A program made the translations under genes and the position numbers. DNA of 64,000 nt from Actinomortierella ambigua (taxonomy: Eukaryota; Mortierellomycota; Mortierellomycetes; Mortierellales; Mortierellaceae): contig JAAAJB010000063.1 in the NCBI GenBank assembly GCA_016098155.1, positions 25,686 to 89,685 of the forward strand. Reading direction: 5' to 3'. Shown here piece after piece: positions 10,601 to 21,649 of this stretch (position 1 is the first letter of the stretch; the number at the start of each line of letters is the position of its first letter). The notes below the pieces were generated by a model that had not been told where the DNA came from, made no database searches, and worked only from the letters and a program-made list of their open reading frames with translations.

Positions 10601-12840
10601 ATTCGCTCGAGTACGACAGCTCCTCGGACTCTCATCCGTCGCCGACCCAAGACTTGGGGGACGACCACCCCCAACAGATGGGCTCCCACAAAAATGGTGG
10701 CGCGCGAGGCAAGTTGGGTCGTCCGCCCAAACATGCAGGTCGACAGAGCTATCACGACCATCATCACTCTCATCACCACTCCCAACACCATCATCAGCAT
10801 CAGCATCAGCATTACACCAACAAGTCCAAAAAGCTGCAGCCTAAGCCGACCGCGGTCTTTTCTGGAGAGGGTGTTGAGTCCGGCCATGCAACGGTGGTGT
10901 CTAGCCGTGGTCGACCTATCCGTCGGGACGTGTTTTCAGATTATGGCAGTGACATGGCAGTCTATGGCGGCTCTGATTACTCGCCTGTAGCAGCTGTTCA
11001 AAAGGCAGCGCGGCCCGTGATGCCCTGTGCCATCTGCCATCAGTTTACCTTGCCAGAGGAGAAGATGGCGCTGGAACGGGACGAGAATGGCAACATTTCG
11101 GCAACAGCCATCAAGGTTCTGAATAAGATGGTGACCTGCGATACTTGCGACCGATCCTTCCACCCGAAATGTCTTGACCCACCCATGGCTCGAGCACCTC
11201 CCAAGTAAGCAATCCAGGAAAAGAAAAAGTGGGGGAAGGGGAGAGAAGGGGGGGAGCCCCTGCGCAGCCATGAAGGAGGAAGGGGGGTGTGCGCCAAAAA
11301 AAAATAATGCGGTACGCCATGCCAAAGCCTTCCCATCTCTATTTCTAACGCCTCATATATTTTCTGCTTACCCCATTTTTCTCTCATGCGCAATTGATTT
11401 TTTTCCCTTTATTCCAGGGGATACAGTTGGAACTGTGAAGATTGCGATTCGTCTGACGAGGATGAAGACTCGAGTGGGGATGAAGACGAGACATCGGCAT
11501 CGGGCCATCAACATTCGCACAGCAACGACCTCGACGAAGCACTGATGGTCCTGGCAGATACAGCCATGTCCATGTCAGCAAGCTCCATCGGCGCCGGCGG
11601 TAGTGGCAGTGGCAGTGGCAAGGTCAAGCGGAAGAACAGCAAAGTCAAGGGTGGCGAACGTGCAACAGTCGTTGGGGGCAAAGCCAAGCCGCCTGGACTC
11701 TTGGCCGCAGCTCCGTCGGCGCATGGCGTCAAACCCTATGCCAGGATGAGTACGGCCAAGGCAGAACCTGGCGGTGGTAAAAAGGCGGCCGATGGTGGCA
11801 AGGCAATAGAGGCCTCGATGGCGATGGCCAATGGTGTCTTGGCGACCACAGCATCATCCTCAGCATCGGCAGCACCCATTGTTCGTGGCAATCTTCGTAT
11901 CTATCCGCTTGGACCATTCTTGTCCACAACGACGACGACGGCGACTTCGACTTCAGAGACGTCCAAGAAGAAGAAGAAGAAGGTCAAGACTGAGCAGGAT
12001 GGCCACGATGACGAGATCGCAACAGCTTCGGCCACTACCACCAACACCGCAGCGACCAAAAATAGAAAGGGCGGCGCCAAACCGAGTACGAGCACCAAAG
12101 CTGCGACGGGTAAGGCTGCTGCCAGCAAAGCCTCCTCCTCCGCCGCCAGTACCACCGGCGCTACCAAGGAGTCGACAACCATTGGCTCCAAGGCCAAAGC
12201 CAAAGCCGAGGCGACGGCTGCTGCTGCTGCTTCTGCTGCTTCGGCCGGTAAGAAGAAGAAGAAGACCAAGGCGGAGGAAGAGTCGGGCAAGCCAGCAGCA
12301 GCAACAACCTCGACAACAACAGCCAAGAAGTCCAAAGCAGTAACATCAGCAGCGGCGGCGGCGGCGGTAGCAGCAGCAGCTTCATCCCAGGTTTCCAAGA
12401 CCAAAACGACGGGAGGTAAGAAGGCCGCCGCTGCATTGACAGTCAACACCAAGACCACTGCCAGCAAGTCTGGAGGACCGGCGTCTGCATCAGCCACAAC
12501 AACGACGACACCTACGGCCTCCAAGCGAGCAGCTGCTACGTCGCCCTCGACCGCCACAGGGCCCGCAGGATCGGCGGCATCAGCGACAGCGGGGGCAGCA
12601 GCGCCGTTGTCGCCCCTGGTGCCTGCCAAGCCAGCGATCAAGTATGCGGTGGGCCAAAAGACGATCGAGGAGCTGAATGCCAAGGCCGACGCTGAGATCG
12701 AGCGGATCAACAACGTCAAGTTTCGACGCTTGCGCGGACGGACGCTCGCGATGCCCGATGGCCCTACCACTACCCCTGGCAGCACTGGTGGGGCGGTGGA
12801 CGCTGCTACCTTGGAGGCGATCCATGCTAACGGCATTTAG
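7309..12840 (+). CDS. PHF14: PHF14-like multi-PHD-finger chromatin protein
   Basis: Exons: 7309-8482, 8683-8918, 9092-9200, 9403-9485, 9649-11204, 11418-12840; 1526 aa. Order: Gln-rich N-terminus (two poly-Q tracts); an acidic DE-rich block at ~415-460; a PHD finger at ~475-530 (CCVCLG...CDTFDC...CYGV...WLCDRC); an extended PHD/ZnK unit (CVCCPLKDGAFRR, WVHVVCALWLPET, GACVQCDAGQCRKSFHVTCAQ, YFTFCKQH); an Asn/His-rich stretch; an AT-hook-like GRPPKHAG; and a last PHD (PCAICH...CDTCDRSFHPKCLDPP...WNCEDC) split by the last intron. The phrases GDPDRM, CDAGQCR, HVTCAQ and CLDPPMAR match animal PHF14, an unmodified-H3 reader. The C-terminal ~400 residues are Lys/Ala/Ser/Thr-rich. The next in-frame Met at 7489 is an alternative start; either lies after a (TC)n-rich leader. 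Confidence 0.88.
7582..7653 (+). repeat. CAA/CAG microsatellite encoding a poly-Gln tract
   Basis: Nearly pure CAA repeats ending in a few CAG and CAT codons, inside the first exon of the PHF14-like gene. The long pure CAA run is expected to vary in length. Confidence 0.9.
8064..8149 (+). repeat. Second CAA/CAG poly-Gln tract in the same exon
   Basis: Mixed CAA and CAG codons with a short interruption (LHLQQQQ). The codon mixing suggests an older, more stable poly-Q than the pure CAA tract at 7582. Confidence 0.88.
10141..10176 (+). repeat. AAC repeat encoding poly-Asn
   Basis: Short AAC run followed by AGC codons (NNNNNNNSSSK) within the linker between the extended PHD unit and the last PHD finger of the PHF14-like protein. 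Confidence 0.8.
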
Positions 12841-13502
12841 TCCCAATATTTTGTTTTTCTTTTTTTCACTTTTTTTTTTTGTTGGTTTTCTTTCTTTTTT
12901 TTTTTATTTATATCTTGGACATATCCAACTCTCATTCTTTCTCTCGTTGTTTTATTAGCATCCCCTTTCCTCCCCCCCCTTTTTTCCCTACATTCTTGGT
13001 CTTGTGGTGTGCATGGCACGCAAAACCTATTTTTCTTTCTCTCTTCTTTTTTTTTTCTCTTGTATTCCTCTTGCCTACATCCCCTCTTCCCATTTTTTTC
13101 TGAGCTGGCAAGGATGTACCACCAATAATACCTGCCTGTACCATTACAATAAAGATGATTCTTTTTCAAGGAAAAAAAAAGTGGCGATGTCGGAGTGCGC
13201 GTTCATATGATTCCTATGTAGGATAGGATAATATGAAAGCAAGCAAACCTGGGAAGACGTAGTCAAATATGGATCCTACGGTAAAAGACTATCGTCCATG
13301 CTTCTCGACGCTTTGCACTCAGGCTGTGGATTGAGAAAAGACAAAAATGTACATTCATTACAACCGTTGCTATTTGCTGTCTAAGCAAAATAGGGGAAAA
13401 AAGGGGAGTAGGAGGGCAAGAGTACAAAAGACAGATGAACGGGTGTGTTGTGGTTGGGGGGAGGATGGTGGGAGAGGGTGAGAGGTGGGAGAGAAAAAAA
13501 AG
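12841..13502. other. Convergent intergenic region with poly-T tracts and an AATAAA
   Basis: 660 bp between the convergent PHF14-like (+) and XMAP215 (-) genes. The first 250 bp after the PHF14-like stop are strongly T-rich, typical of a 3' UTR here, with an AATAAA at 13148-13153 on the plus strand. I see no gene in it. Confidence 0.7.
13148..13153 (+). terminator. Candidate poly(A) signal AATAAA for the PHF14-like gene
   Basis: AATAAA about 310 bp after the stop codon, following a T-rich 3' UTR. Confidence 0.5.
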
Positions 13503-16500
13503 TTAAAAGTATTGCGATTGTCCTCGGCCATGTTGCTGGGCCTGTTGTTGATGAAACTGCTGCAAGGCCGCCTGGGAAGACGTCTGAGTCTGCGACTTCA
13601 TCCGCGCCAGCCGCTCCTTCATCACCGCGACCGTCTGCGCTCGCTCCCTCGCCGCGGCATGTTCTCGCTCTTGCTGTTGCTGCAGTTCAAACTCGAGCTG
13701 CTGCTGCTGCAGTTGTTGCTGGTTCATCATGCTCACATTCCCCAGATCGACACTGCCTCCGCTAACACCACCTCCACCACCCATGCCCATGCCGTTGTGG
13801 TGGTGTGCACCGCTGGCGCCTCCAAACTGCGAGTACATCGACACCGGTCGCGATCGTGCATGCTGCGACAGGATCTGCTGCTGCTGAAGTTGGTGCTGTT
13901 GCATCTCCAGTTCTTGCTGCTGTCGTGACGAGAACCCGCCTGCTGAGCCTGATGCCCCTCCTCCTCCTGTTGCTGCTGCTGCTGCTGTCGTTGCTGGTGT
14001 TGCTCCACCGCCCGATGTTGGTGTGGTTCCAGCCCCACCAGCATTACTGCCAAACACGCCGCTTGCCAGCGACCCTCCTGCCATCGGCGATGTCGTCATG
14101 AGCGTGGACGCCCGATGTTCCGGCGACGACCGCGCATAGCCAAACATCTGCTGAAGCCGTGCTAATCGATCCTTATATGTGTCGGCCGGGTCACCGGAGC
14201 TAGCAGTCGTACCATTCGTACCAGTCGATTCAGAAGACACAGCCATGCTTTCGCGTCGTCGTGCTGCTGCCGCATCCAGCAGCTCACGATGCCGCGTCAT
14301 TGGCGATCCAAGCCCTCCCATGCCACCGCCTACTCCACTGCTAGACGCCTGGATTCCACCAGGACCAGTCGTCGCCGATGCTCCTGTTGAGCCCATGGTG
14401 CCGCCGGTGGTGCTGCCGGTACCTGCTGGTGCACCCGCGCCAGGGGCAGCAGATCCGACGCCGCCAGCGCCCGTGGTTGCCATGGCTGCCTCGGCATCGA
14501 GATTCGCCAACCCGCGCCGGATGTACGACTGGAAGAACGTGCCCGTCTTGGCCAGCTGCGCATTGACCTTGGACTGCATTTCGGGGTACATCTTTTGGAA
14601 AAAGTACAGGTCTTGGATGCCTTGCTTTGTATCCTCGCGTGTGCCAATCTTGGTGAAGATGTCCGTGAGCCGGCCGTTCAGCTCCGCCTCCGAGGGACTG
14701 CCGCTTCGACTGCTTCCTGGGCCTACACCTCCTTCGGGTCCTGACGATGCCGGTGATGAAACTGCTGCTGCTGCTGTGGTGGTTGCTGTCGTGGTGGCTG
14801 TTGCCGATAGCGCAGAGGAGGCTGGACTCGATGTTGGCATCCCCAGGGATGACTGCATCAGAGAAGGCGAGGGTGCTACAGGCGCCATAGCTGGAATATG
14901 CCCATGGCCATGACTATGTGAAAACTGTCCAAACGACGAACCCACGCTTGTGGGCGGCATCGAGAAGCCAGACCCCATCGGTGGTCCGGGTGCACCGGCT
15001 CCATACCCAAAGCCTCCACTACCGCCACCGCCACCACCAAGGCCGCCGAGATGACCATACCCCGAAAGTCCACCTGCTGACGGCATCGACATGCTCATCC
15101 TGACATCCGCTCCTCCCATACCTAAAGGTGGTGAAGGGGCCGACGGCCCACCGCCGCCGCCGCCCATGTTGACACCCATGGCCGACATGTGTGCGGATCG
15201 AGGCGAGAGCATACCCGGATGACCAGGCTGATATTGTGAAAACCGAGGTGACAGCGGCTGTTGGGGTGAGCCCATGACGGAAAGGCGATCGCGCCCGCCG
15301 TTGCCCGGCATCGGCTGAGAGGCCGGGTTGACGACCTGAGAGATCGGTCGCTTCTTAGACCCTGTCATGTGGACCAAGTACTGTTGGATGGCCGACTTGG
15401 CCGGGTCATCGATCAACTCCATATGGTTAAACACATCGTCACCCATCCCGGACGACAGCTCCACCAACACCGTCTTGACCGTCCGGAGCGGCATGTCGCC
15501 CAACGGAATACCCTCCTGCGCGCGCCGCTTCCAGTCGGGCGGCGGGATCGCCACCAAGAAATCGTTCAGATCCGCCAGCAAGCCATTGGGCCTCAGTGTC
15601 CCGTTCCGCACACATTCCTTGATCGTCTTTGTGAGCTTCCAGATACACTTCATGATCAGATCTCCAAACTTGGCCTGGTTGGCTGCATCCTCCGTCATCG
15701 TCCGCAACGGTTGCGCGCATCGGACCAGGATCAGCAACAGTGCTCCAAAAGTCGCGTTCCGATGGCTGTTCTCCAGCACCTTCACCATCGTCACATTCAG
15801 CGCCTTTGCCAACTGTTGCCCACTCTCCACTCGGTCCAGATTCTTGTCCAACATCCGGCTCGCCAGCTCTTGCAAGAGGCTATACAGCGGATCCTGGTCA
15901 ACGCGGCCCGCCATGTCCTTGTTCGAAAAGATGCTCACCAGCGAGTTCACCAGATGCTTGCACACTCGCGTCGTCGACGACCCACGTTGCTGCTCTAGCC
16001 CCATAAATGTCAGTCGTACCTGGAGTGTCAAAGCGTTCACCAACTCGTTGAGGTGCGAGTAAATCACCTCGGGTGACTTTTGAAGCGCACGCTCCAACTG
16101 CTTCAATGCATCAATGCTTGCCGGCGGATCGTCGCTCGTGATCTGCGTGACAATCAAGTCCATGTTGATCTCCTTGGACGACCCCGTACCGGACACGGAC
16201 AGTCGCTTGATCTGCGCCGACGGCACCACAACATCCTCCATGCCTTGCTGCTGGTGTTGGTGCCGATCCATGGACCGCGACTGTTGCATGCCAAAATTGT
16301 TGCTCCGGGACGTCATCATGTCCTCCTCGTCATCATCCATCGACGATGGTCCCATCCGCGACGAAGATTGCATGCCAGAGTCCATAAAACTCATTCCACC
16401 GCCGCCTCCTTGAATAGGCTTCTTGATATTGACGTTGAGACGCGACTTGGGGGCTATCAACCCACCAGAACTTCCTCCGAGCGAAGACAATGTCGACTGC

Positions 16501-19500
16501 GCATCCATCACTGGTGCCACCGTCGCCACCGACGCCGCCTGTAGCGTAGGAGAAGGTATCGTCGGTGTGACTGGCCGCGTCAGCTTCGAGGCTGTGCCAG
16601 TGGCTGCAGCTCCTGCAGGGCGTGCACCGGGCTTGGCTCCCAGGCGTGGCAGGCTCGGGAGTACCGGCGCCTTGGGCGCAGTCGGGGCCGCGGGTGGGCG
16701 TGGTGGAGGCGGAGGCTTGGCAGCCTCGATAATGGGCATCACCGTTGACTTGGCGGCGCCCTTCAGATCATTCGTCTTTGCGACCACGCCATCATACCCT
16801 ACACTAGCGATCACGAGTGGGAGGAAGGCCTGGGACGCCTTGCGGACGTCAGCACTGCGATCCTGCAGACACTGAAACAGTGGTGGCACCAAGGCAGCCA
16901 GGTCCGGGAGAGTCGAGCCCTTTTCCTTTTCTGCGGCGACGTGCTTCACCAGCCACGTCAACATGTCCTTTCGCAGCGCGGGGGAATTGGTCACAAGCGA
17001 CGTCGCGAGCGATCCCACCAAACAGTCCATGCCACATTGGGTCGCAAAGGCCTCCAGTGCGTTGATGGAGGACCGTCGGACGGCATCCTTTTGGTCCGTC
17101 AAGCAGCTGGCCACATTCGAACACAGAGCTTTGGCATACCGTTCAAAGGGCTTGCCCATCGCCGTCGCCAAGCTAGCGCAAATCTCGTTGGTTTGGATTT
17201 GGAGGTTTTTGTTGCTGTCCGCAAGACGGAGTTTAAGCGCCGCTGGTAGACCGCCCAGGTTGGGCTTGATACGTTTGTTGGCTTCCAGGATACCTGCAAT
17301 TTTGTCGAGTCCTTCCTTTCGCACCTTCCAATTTGCATCACCGCATTCCTCTAGTAAGGCTGAAGTGAGCTGTGGCGAAATGTCTACTCTCGGGAAAAGC
17401 TCCTCCATCGCTGCATCGGCGCCGCCACCTCCAGCTGCTGCTCCTCCTCCTCCGCCACCAGCCGCCTCTTCCGATGGTGCTGAGCCCTTGGTCACCTGTG
17501 GTGGCGCCATATCGGCCACCTTTGCAAACTCTGCGTCGATGGATGATAACAATGATGAATTGCAATCTTCCACAAAAGATCGAATGCCTAGAAGAGAAAA
17601 AAATAAAAGAAATGAGAGAGAAGGGTTGATGAGTATTGTTGAAATTTGGACCGACGCGAGATAACTACAAGCAGAATGAACAACAGGAATGAAAAAAGGA
17701 TTGAAAAAAAAGTACGTACTTGGACCAATAAATCGTCGCAGCATTCCTAAGCAACTGATGGCATTGGTGCGGACAGCAGCATTGGCACTTCCCAGTGCAA
17801 ACTTGAGAAAGTCGATCAACTCGCGGACTTGCATCCCAGCGATACCAAAATCCTCGAGTTGCTGGTTGACCCAGACCAACGAGTCCGCCAGAGCCTTGGG
17901 TGCCTTCAGCTTCTTGAGAGGATCGTATGACTGCGATAAGACAAACGACAACGACAATGCCTCCGCATATGCCGTCAGACATTCACCCGCTGGCTTCTTC
18001 AACTTGATATCGCCCATCTTGTCTACCATGGCCGGGACCGTGAGCGCCGCACAGGCTTTGCTGAACGTCGATGATTTTTCGGCCAACAGTTGGAAGGTAG
18101 CGTACATCTTGGCTGACACTTGAAAGTTGCTCTCCTTCCATCCTGGCTTGTTTGCCAGTACGCGAATGATGAGCTCCGACTCAAAGTCGGGGTTCTCATC
18201 CACCATCTCGTAGAGTCGCTCCATTGCCGCCAGTCGAACCTTCCAGGCACTATCACCAAACTCGGCAATCAGATCGCTCCCTAGAAACTCGGCGGCCCGC
18301 TCTGCTGCATCTTCCGAAGAGAACTTGTACCGCAGCGGCTCATTATCCTTGGCCTTGGAAGCTGCTGCTGCTGCCGCTGCCGGTGCTGCCTTGACGGCCG
18401 CCGCCGCTGCTACTGGCTTTTTGGTCGCGGCAGCAGCAGCCGGCTTCCCCGCTGCTGATGCCGCTGCTGCCGCTGGTTTCTTTGCAGACGATAGAGCGGG
18501 CGCCTTCCGTTTCGGTGGTTCTGCCGCCTCCGCAGCTGGTGCAGCTTTCTATTATTAGAAAATCAGAGAGAGAGAAGGGGTGAGGTTTGGTGGGGAAGGC
18601 CAAGATGTTTGAATCAATCCAACGGGGCAAAGTGCGTGTAGAATAAATAAAAATATCAAAACGTCTTCAGTTTTTACCTTGGCTGGTGCTCGAGCGGCTG
18701 GTGCAGCCTTCGCAGGGGCAGGTTTTGGAGGAGGGGCCACAGGCGCCGGCTTGGCCTTCACTTCAGCCTTTTCGCAGTATTCCTTAACCTTTGTCATCTT
18801 GACAGAGTCCAGCTTCTCCAGGAACAAAGTGACAAGCTTCTCCGTGCAGCACTTCATCAGCGTGCCCAGAGCCTCGGCAGTTGCCTCACGCACATTGGCA
18901 TCGCCATCATCAAAAGTCTTCATCAGCTTCTCACAGCATGCTTTCACCTCTGCCTTCGATGGTGCAACCTTGATATTCTTGAGGCGATACACTTGCAGTT
19001 TGACCACCTCTGCACGGATCTGTGGATTTTTGTGTGCAAGATTGGCTGTGGTGTCCTCCAAAAGCTCTGAGAATGGAATCTATAAAAAAATGTGACATGA
19101 TGATTCGACGAAAGATTAGTATTCTTCTCGCGTCTTCCTGCCCTTGCTCAAAACATCATGGTGCTAAATCAACTGAAAGAAAGATCGTACCGTGCTATAA
19201 AGGGCATTCAGTGCACCACTCAAGGCTTCAATGACGTTGACTTTACGCTCTTTGAGGCGGTCCATGATCAATCCCACAACTGAGCTCTTGTAGCGGTTAA
19301 AGTCTTCCCTCATACCGAGTGCAAGACCTTCTAAGCAGTTGGCTGCTACAATGACAATGTTGATATTGGTGTCCGCCATACGCTATAGAGACGAAATAAC
19401 AGGAGTGAAAAAATATGTTAGGAAAGATATCATTTCAAAAATGTACCAGCAAGTCTCCAAACAGGTGAGCGAACGCCTCTAATACCTTTCCAAGAGCCTC

Positions 19501-21167
19501 GACAAGTTGAGAATAACCACTATCGGCAATCTTGATGGACTTGCAGATCGGGAGCAGGTTATCGAGTGCCTCCTTGCGTTCCTGCCACTTCTTGGAGGCC
19601 AACATGTCGTAGAAATTGCCCTCCATCTTGGCATTGACATCCACTGGATCCACGAGGTCGCGCATATCGACAGGCTCGGCTTCTTCCTCATCCGCATCGC
19701 CATCACCTCCATCACCCTCATCACCGTCTTCATCAGCGGCGGCGGCTTCGGCCTCCACTGCAGCCCGTTGTGATCGGATGATACGCTCTGGGGTTGCCTT
19801 TCCACCTGGCAGCTTCTCAAACGCCTCGTTCAATTCTTTTTGTTGCACAGGCTTCAGGTCTTCCAGGAAGGGTGAGATTGCCTTTCCGATCCAGCGGTAG
19901 ATCTCTATTGTTAATGCTGTCGCCTCTGCACGCACATTTTTGTCCGAATGACCGAAAAGTTTGGGAAGCACCTTGACTACCGGCTTGATGTTGATGTTCT
20001 TTGTGCCATACGTCCTGTGAAAGATAAATGTTATTAAAAGATGAGAAAAAAGACATTGTTTTTGAGCACAAGGCTGTCCACTGGAACATCAGACATTTGA
20101 AAGTCATTCAAGAGAGCTTGTTGTCTTACCGGACAATGGCGGTAAGTGCGTTGGTAGTTGCTGCGACAAGCTTGGGCAGCTTGGCATCCAGTCCAGGTAT
20201 TACGTTTTCCTACAATAAAGGAGTTACAAAAAAGCAGAGTTGTGAGTCGCCAGGATGTCCCTTCATACAATGACTCCTTTTTTTTCACTCCTTCTTTCGA
20301 CCCATCTCTCTTGAATAAGCTAGTGAACGGAAAATAGCACATACAATGATGGGATCCGGTGTATCGACCTCGACATAGAGAAGAATGAGCTCAACGGCCT
20401 TTGTCTTTGTTCCTGTCCTTGCTGCCGACAAGCACTTCTCCACAACTGCCGGTACAACCGACGACATGGATCTAACAGTGGGAATATTGAAGGGGCAATT
20501 AGTGGATGCTGGTTCTATCCTTGATACTCGCAGGACATTCCAGCTCTCCTTTTTCCAATAGCGACATGCAACACCCCCCACCACCTTTCTCCATCCCACA
20601 TACACACATATACACACGCATACACAGAAGCATCCAACGCACGCCACAAGGCAACCACAGAGACACAAATTTTGGCGTGATGTCTCTTCCCCCCTCCCCT
20701 TGCCCTCTGTTCTCCCCCTCTTCCTGCTTCCATATTCCGTGTGTCCTTGGCCCCAAAAAAAATTCCCGTACCTGCTGGCCTCTGGGGCATTGTCGACAAA
20801 TTGCATGATGGTCGTCAGGGCTGATTCCTGGGCAACAGCATTCGAATCGAGGGCCATCTTCTTGAGCGAACCCTCATACTGACGATATTCTGAATCGTCC
20901 ACAGCGGTCCGGAACACCTTGGCCAGTTGCTCATATGCTGACACGCGGGCCTTCCAATTCTATCAACATTTTTTGAAAGGTAGTGGTGGTGCCATGTTAG
21001 CCCATTGTCTAATCAATGCCAGTTGGGAGACATGCAAATAGAGACTGTGCGATGGGGGTACAGGGGGCCAGGAGAAGGAGACGAACCTTGTGATCGAGTC
21101 TATCATGGATGGGCAGGGAATCAAAGTTGTCGTCCTGAGCCCCTCCAGTGGGGTACTCATCCATCAT
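13503..21167 (-). CDS. STU2: XMAP215/ch-TOG/Alp14-family microtubule polymerase (TOG-domain protein)
   Basis: These proteins catch tubulin dimers with TOG domains and drive plus-end growth. Nine exons (gene order): 21087-21167, 20772-20959, 20345-20471, 20130-20209, 19447-20014, 19191-19382, 18678-19079, 17720-18548, 13503-17587; 2183 aa, phases consistent. Visible: TOG1 (~20-260), TOG2 (~300-525), a Lys/Ala/Pro linker, TOG3 (~600-850), TOG4 (~880-1110, from FPRVDISPQLTSALLEECGD), a Gly/Ser/Pro linker, then the conserved C-terminal helical domain (VKVLENSHRNATF, MPLRTVKTVLVELSSGMGD) and the tail blocks IFTKIGTREDTKQGIQDLY, FFQSYIRRGLANL and a terminal MKERLARMKS. That tail matches animal ch-TOG and is absent from short ascomycete Stu2/Alp14. 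No TOG5-like block lies between TOG4 and the C-terminal domain. Start: two adjacent ATGs at 21167 before a 27-codon exon. Confidence 0.93.
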
Positions 21168-21649
21168 GGTTCAAAGGGCTGACGCGTCTTGGCAGACTGA
21201 TTGTAATGGATGTGATGGAATGGTGAGGCTCTTTTTTAAAGTGTTGAAGCGGACTGTGGCGCTGAGCTTTAGGAATGACAGGAGAGAGGGCGGGAAGTGA
21301 GAGAGGGATACAACTATTGGGAGAATGTGTAATGGGGATGTGAGCGGCGGGAGGGTGAGAAGAAAGAGACGAGGTGAAGGGAGAAGAGTGACAAAGTCTA
21401 CGCCGCTGAGAGTGATTACTGAGAGGAGAGAAGGATTATTGATGCAGGAAGAAAAAGAAAAAGAGCAAAAACGAACGCGGCAACGGGAGAGTCAGGGGCT
21501 CCAATCAAAATTGCTGAGCCAGGCACAAAAAAAAACACCATCTAAAAAAATTTGAATATAAATTGCACACACCGGGTTGAGTCCAGATGATGGGATCAGC
21601 ATATATAGCCTGCAGTAAGTCGCATACACCTATTTCTTACTAATCAAGT
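21168..21649. promoter_or_regulatory. Upstream region of the XMAP215 gene
   Basis: 480 bp between the co-directional ELP2 3' end and XMAP215 start. Segment 21280-21520 is strongly purine-rich on the plus strand, so the sense strand of XMAP215 carries a long C/T-rich tract before its ATG, as seen before many genes here. No TATA box or ORF worth calling. Confidence 0.45.

Noticed and set aside
11901..12836. 311-codon minus-strand ORF, Ala/Val/Leu-rich
   Set aside because: Antisense shadow of the Lys/Ala/Ser/Thr-rich tail of the PHF14-like protein; no motif of its own.
14179..14913. 244-codon plus-strand ORF inside XMAP215
   Set aside because: Shadow of the Gly/Ser/Ala/Gln-rich C-terminal tail; low-complexity, no start context or domain.
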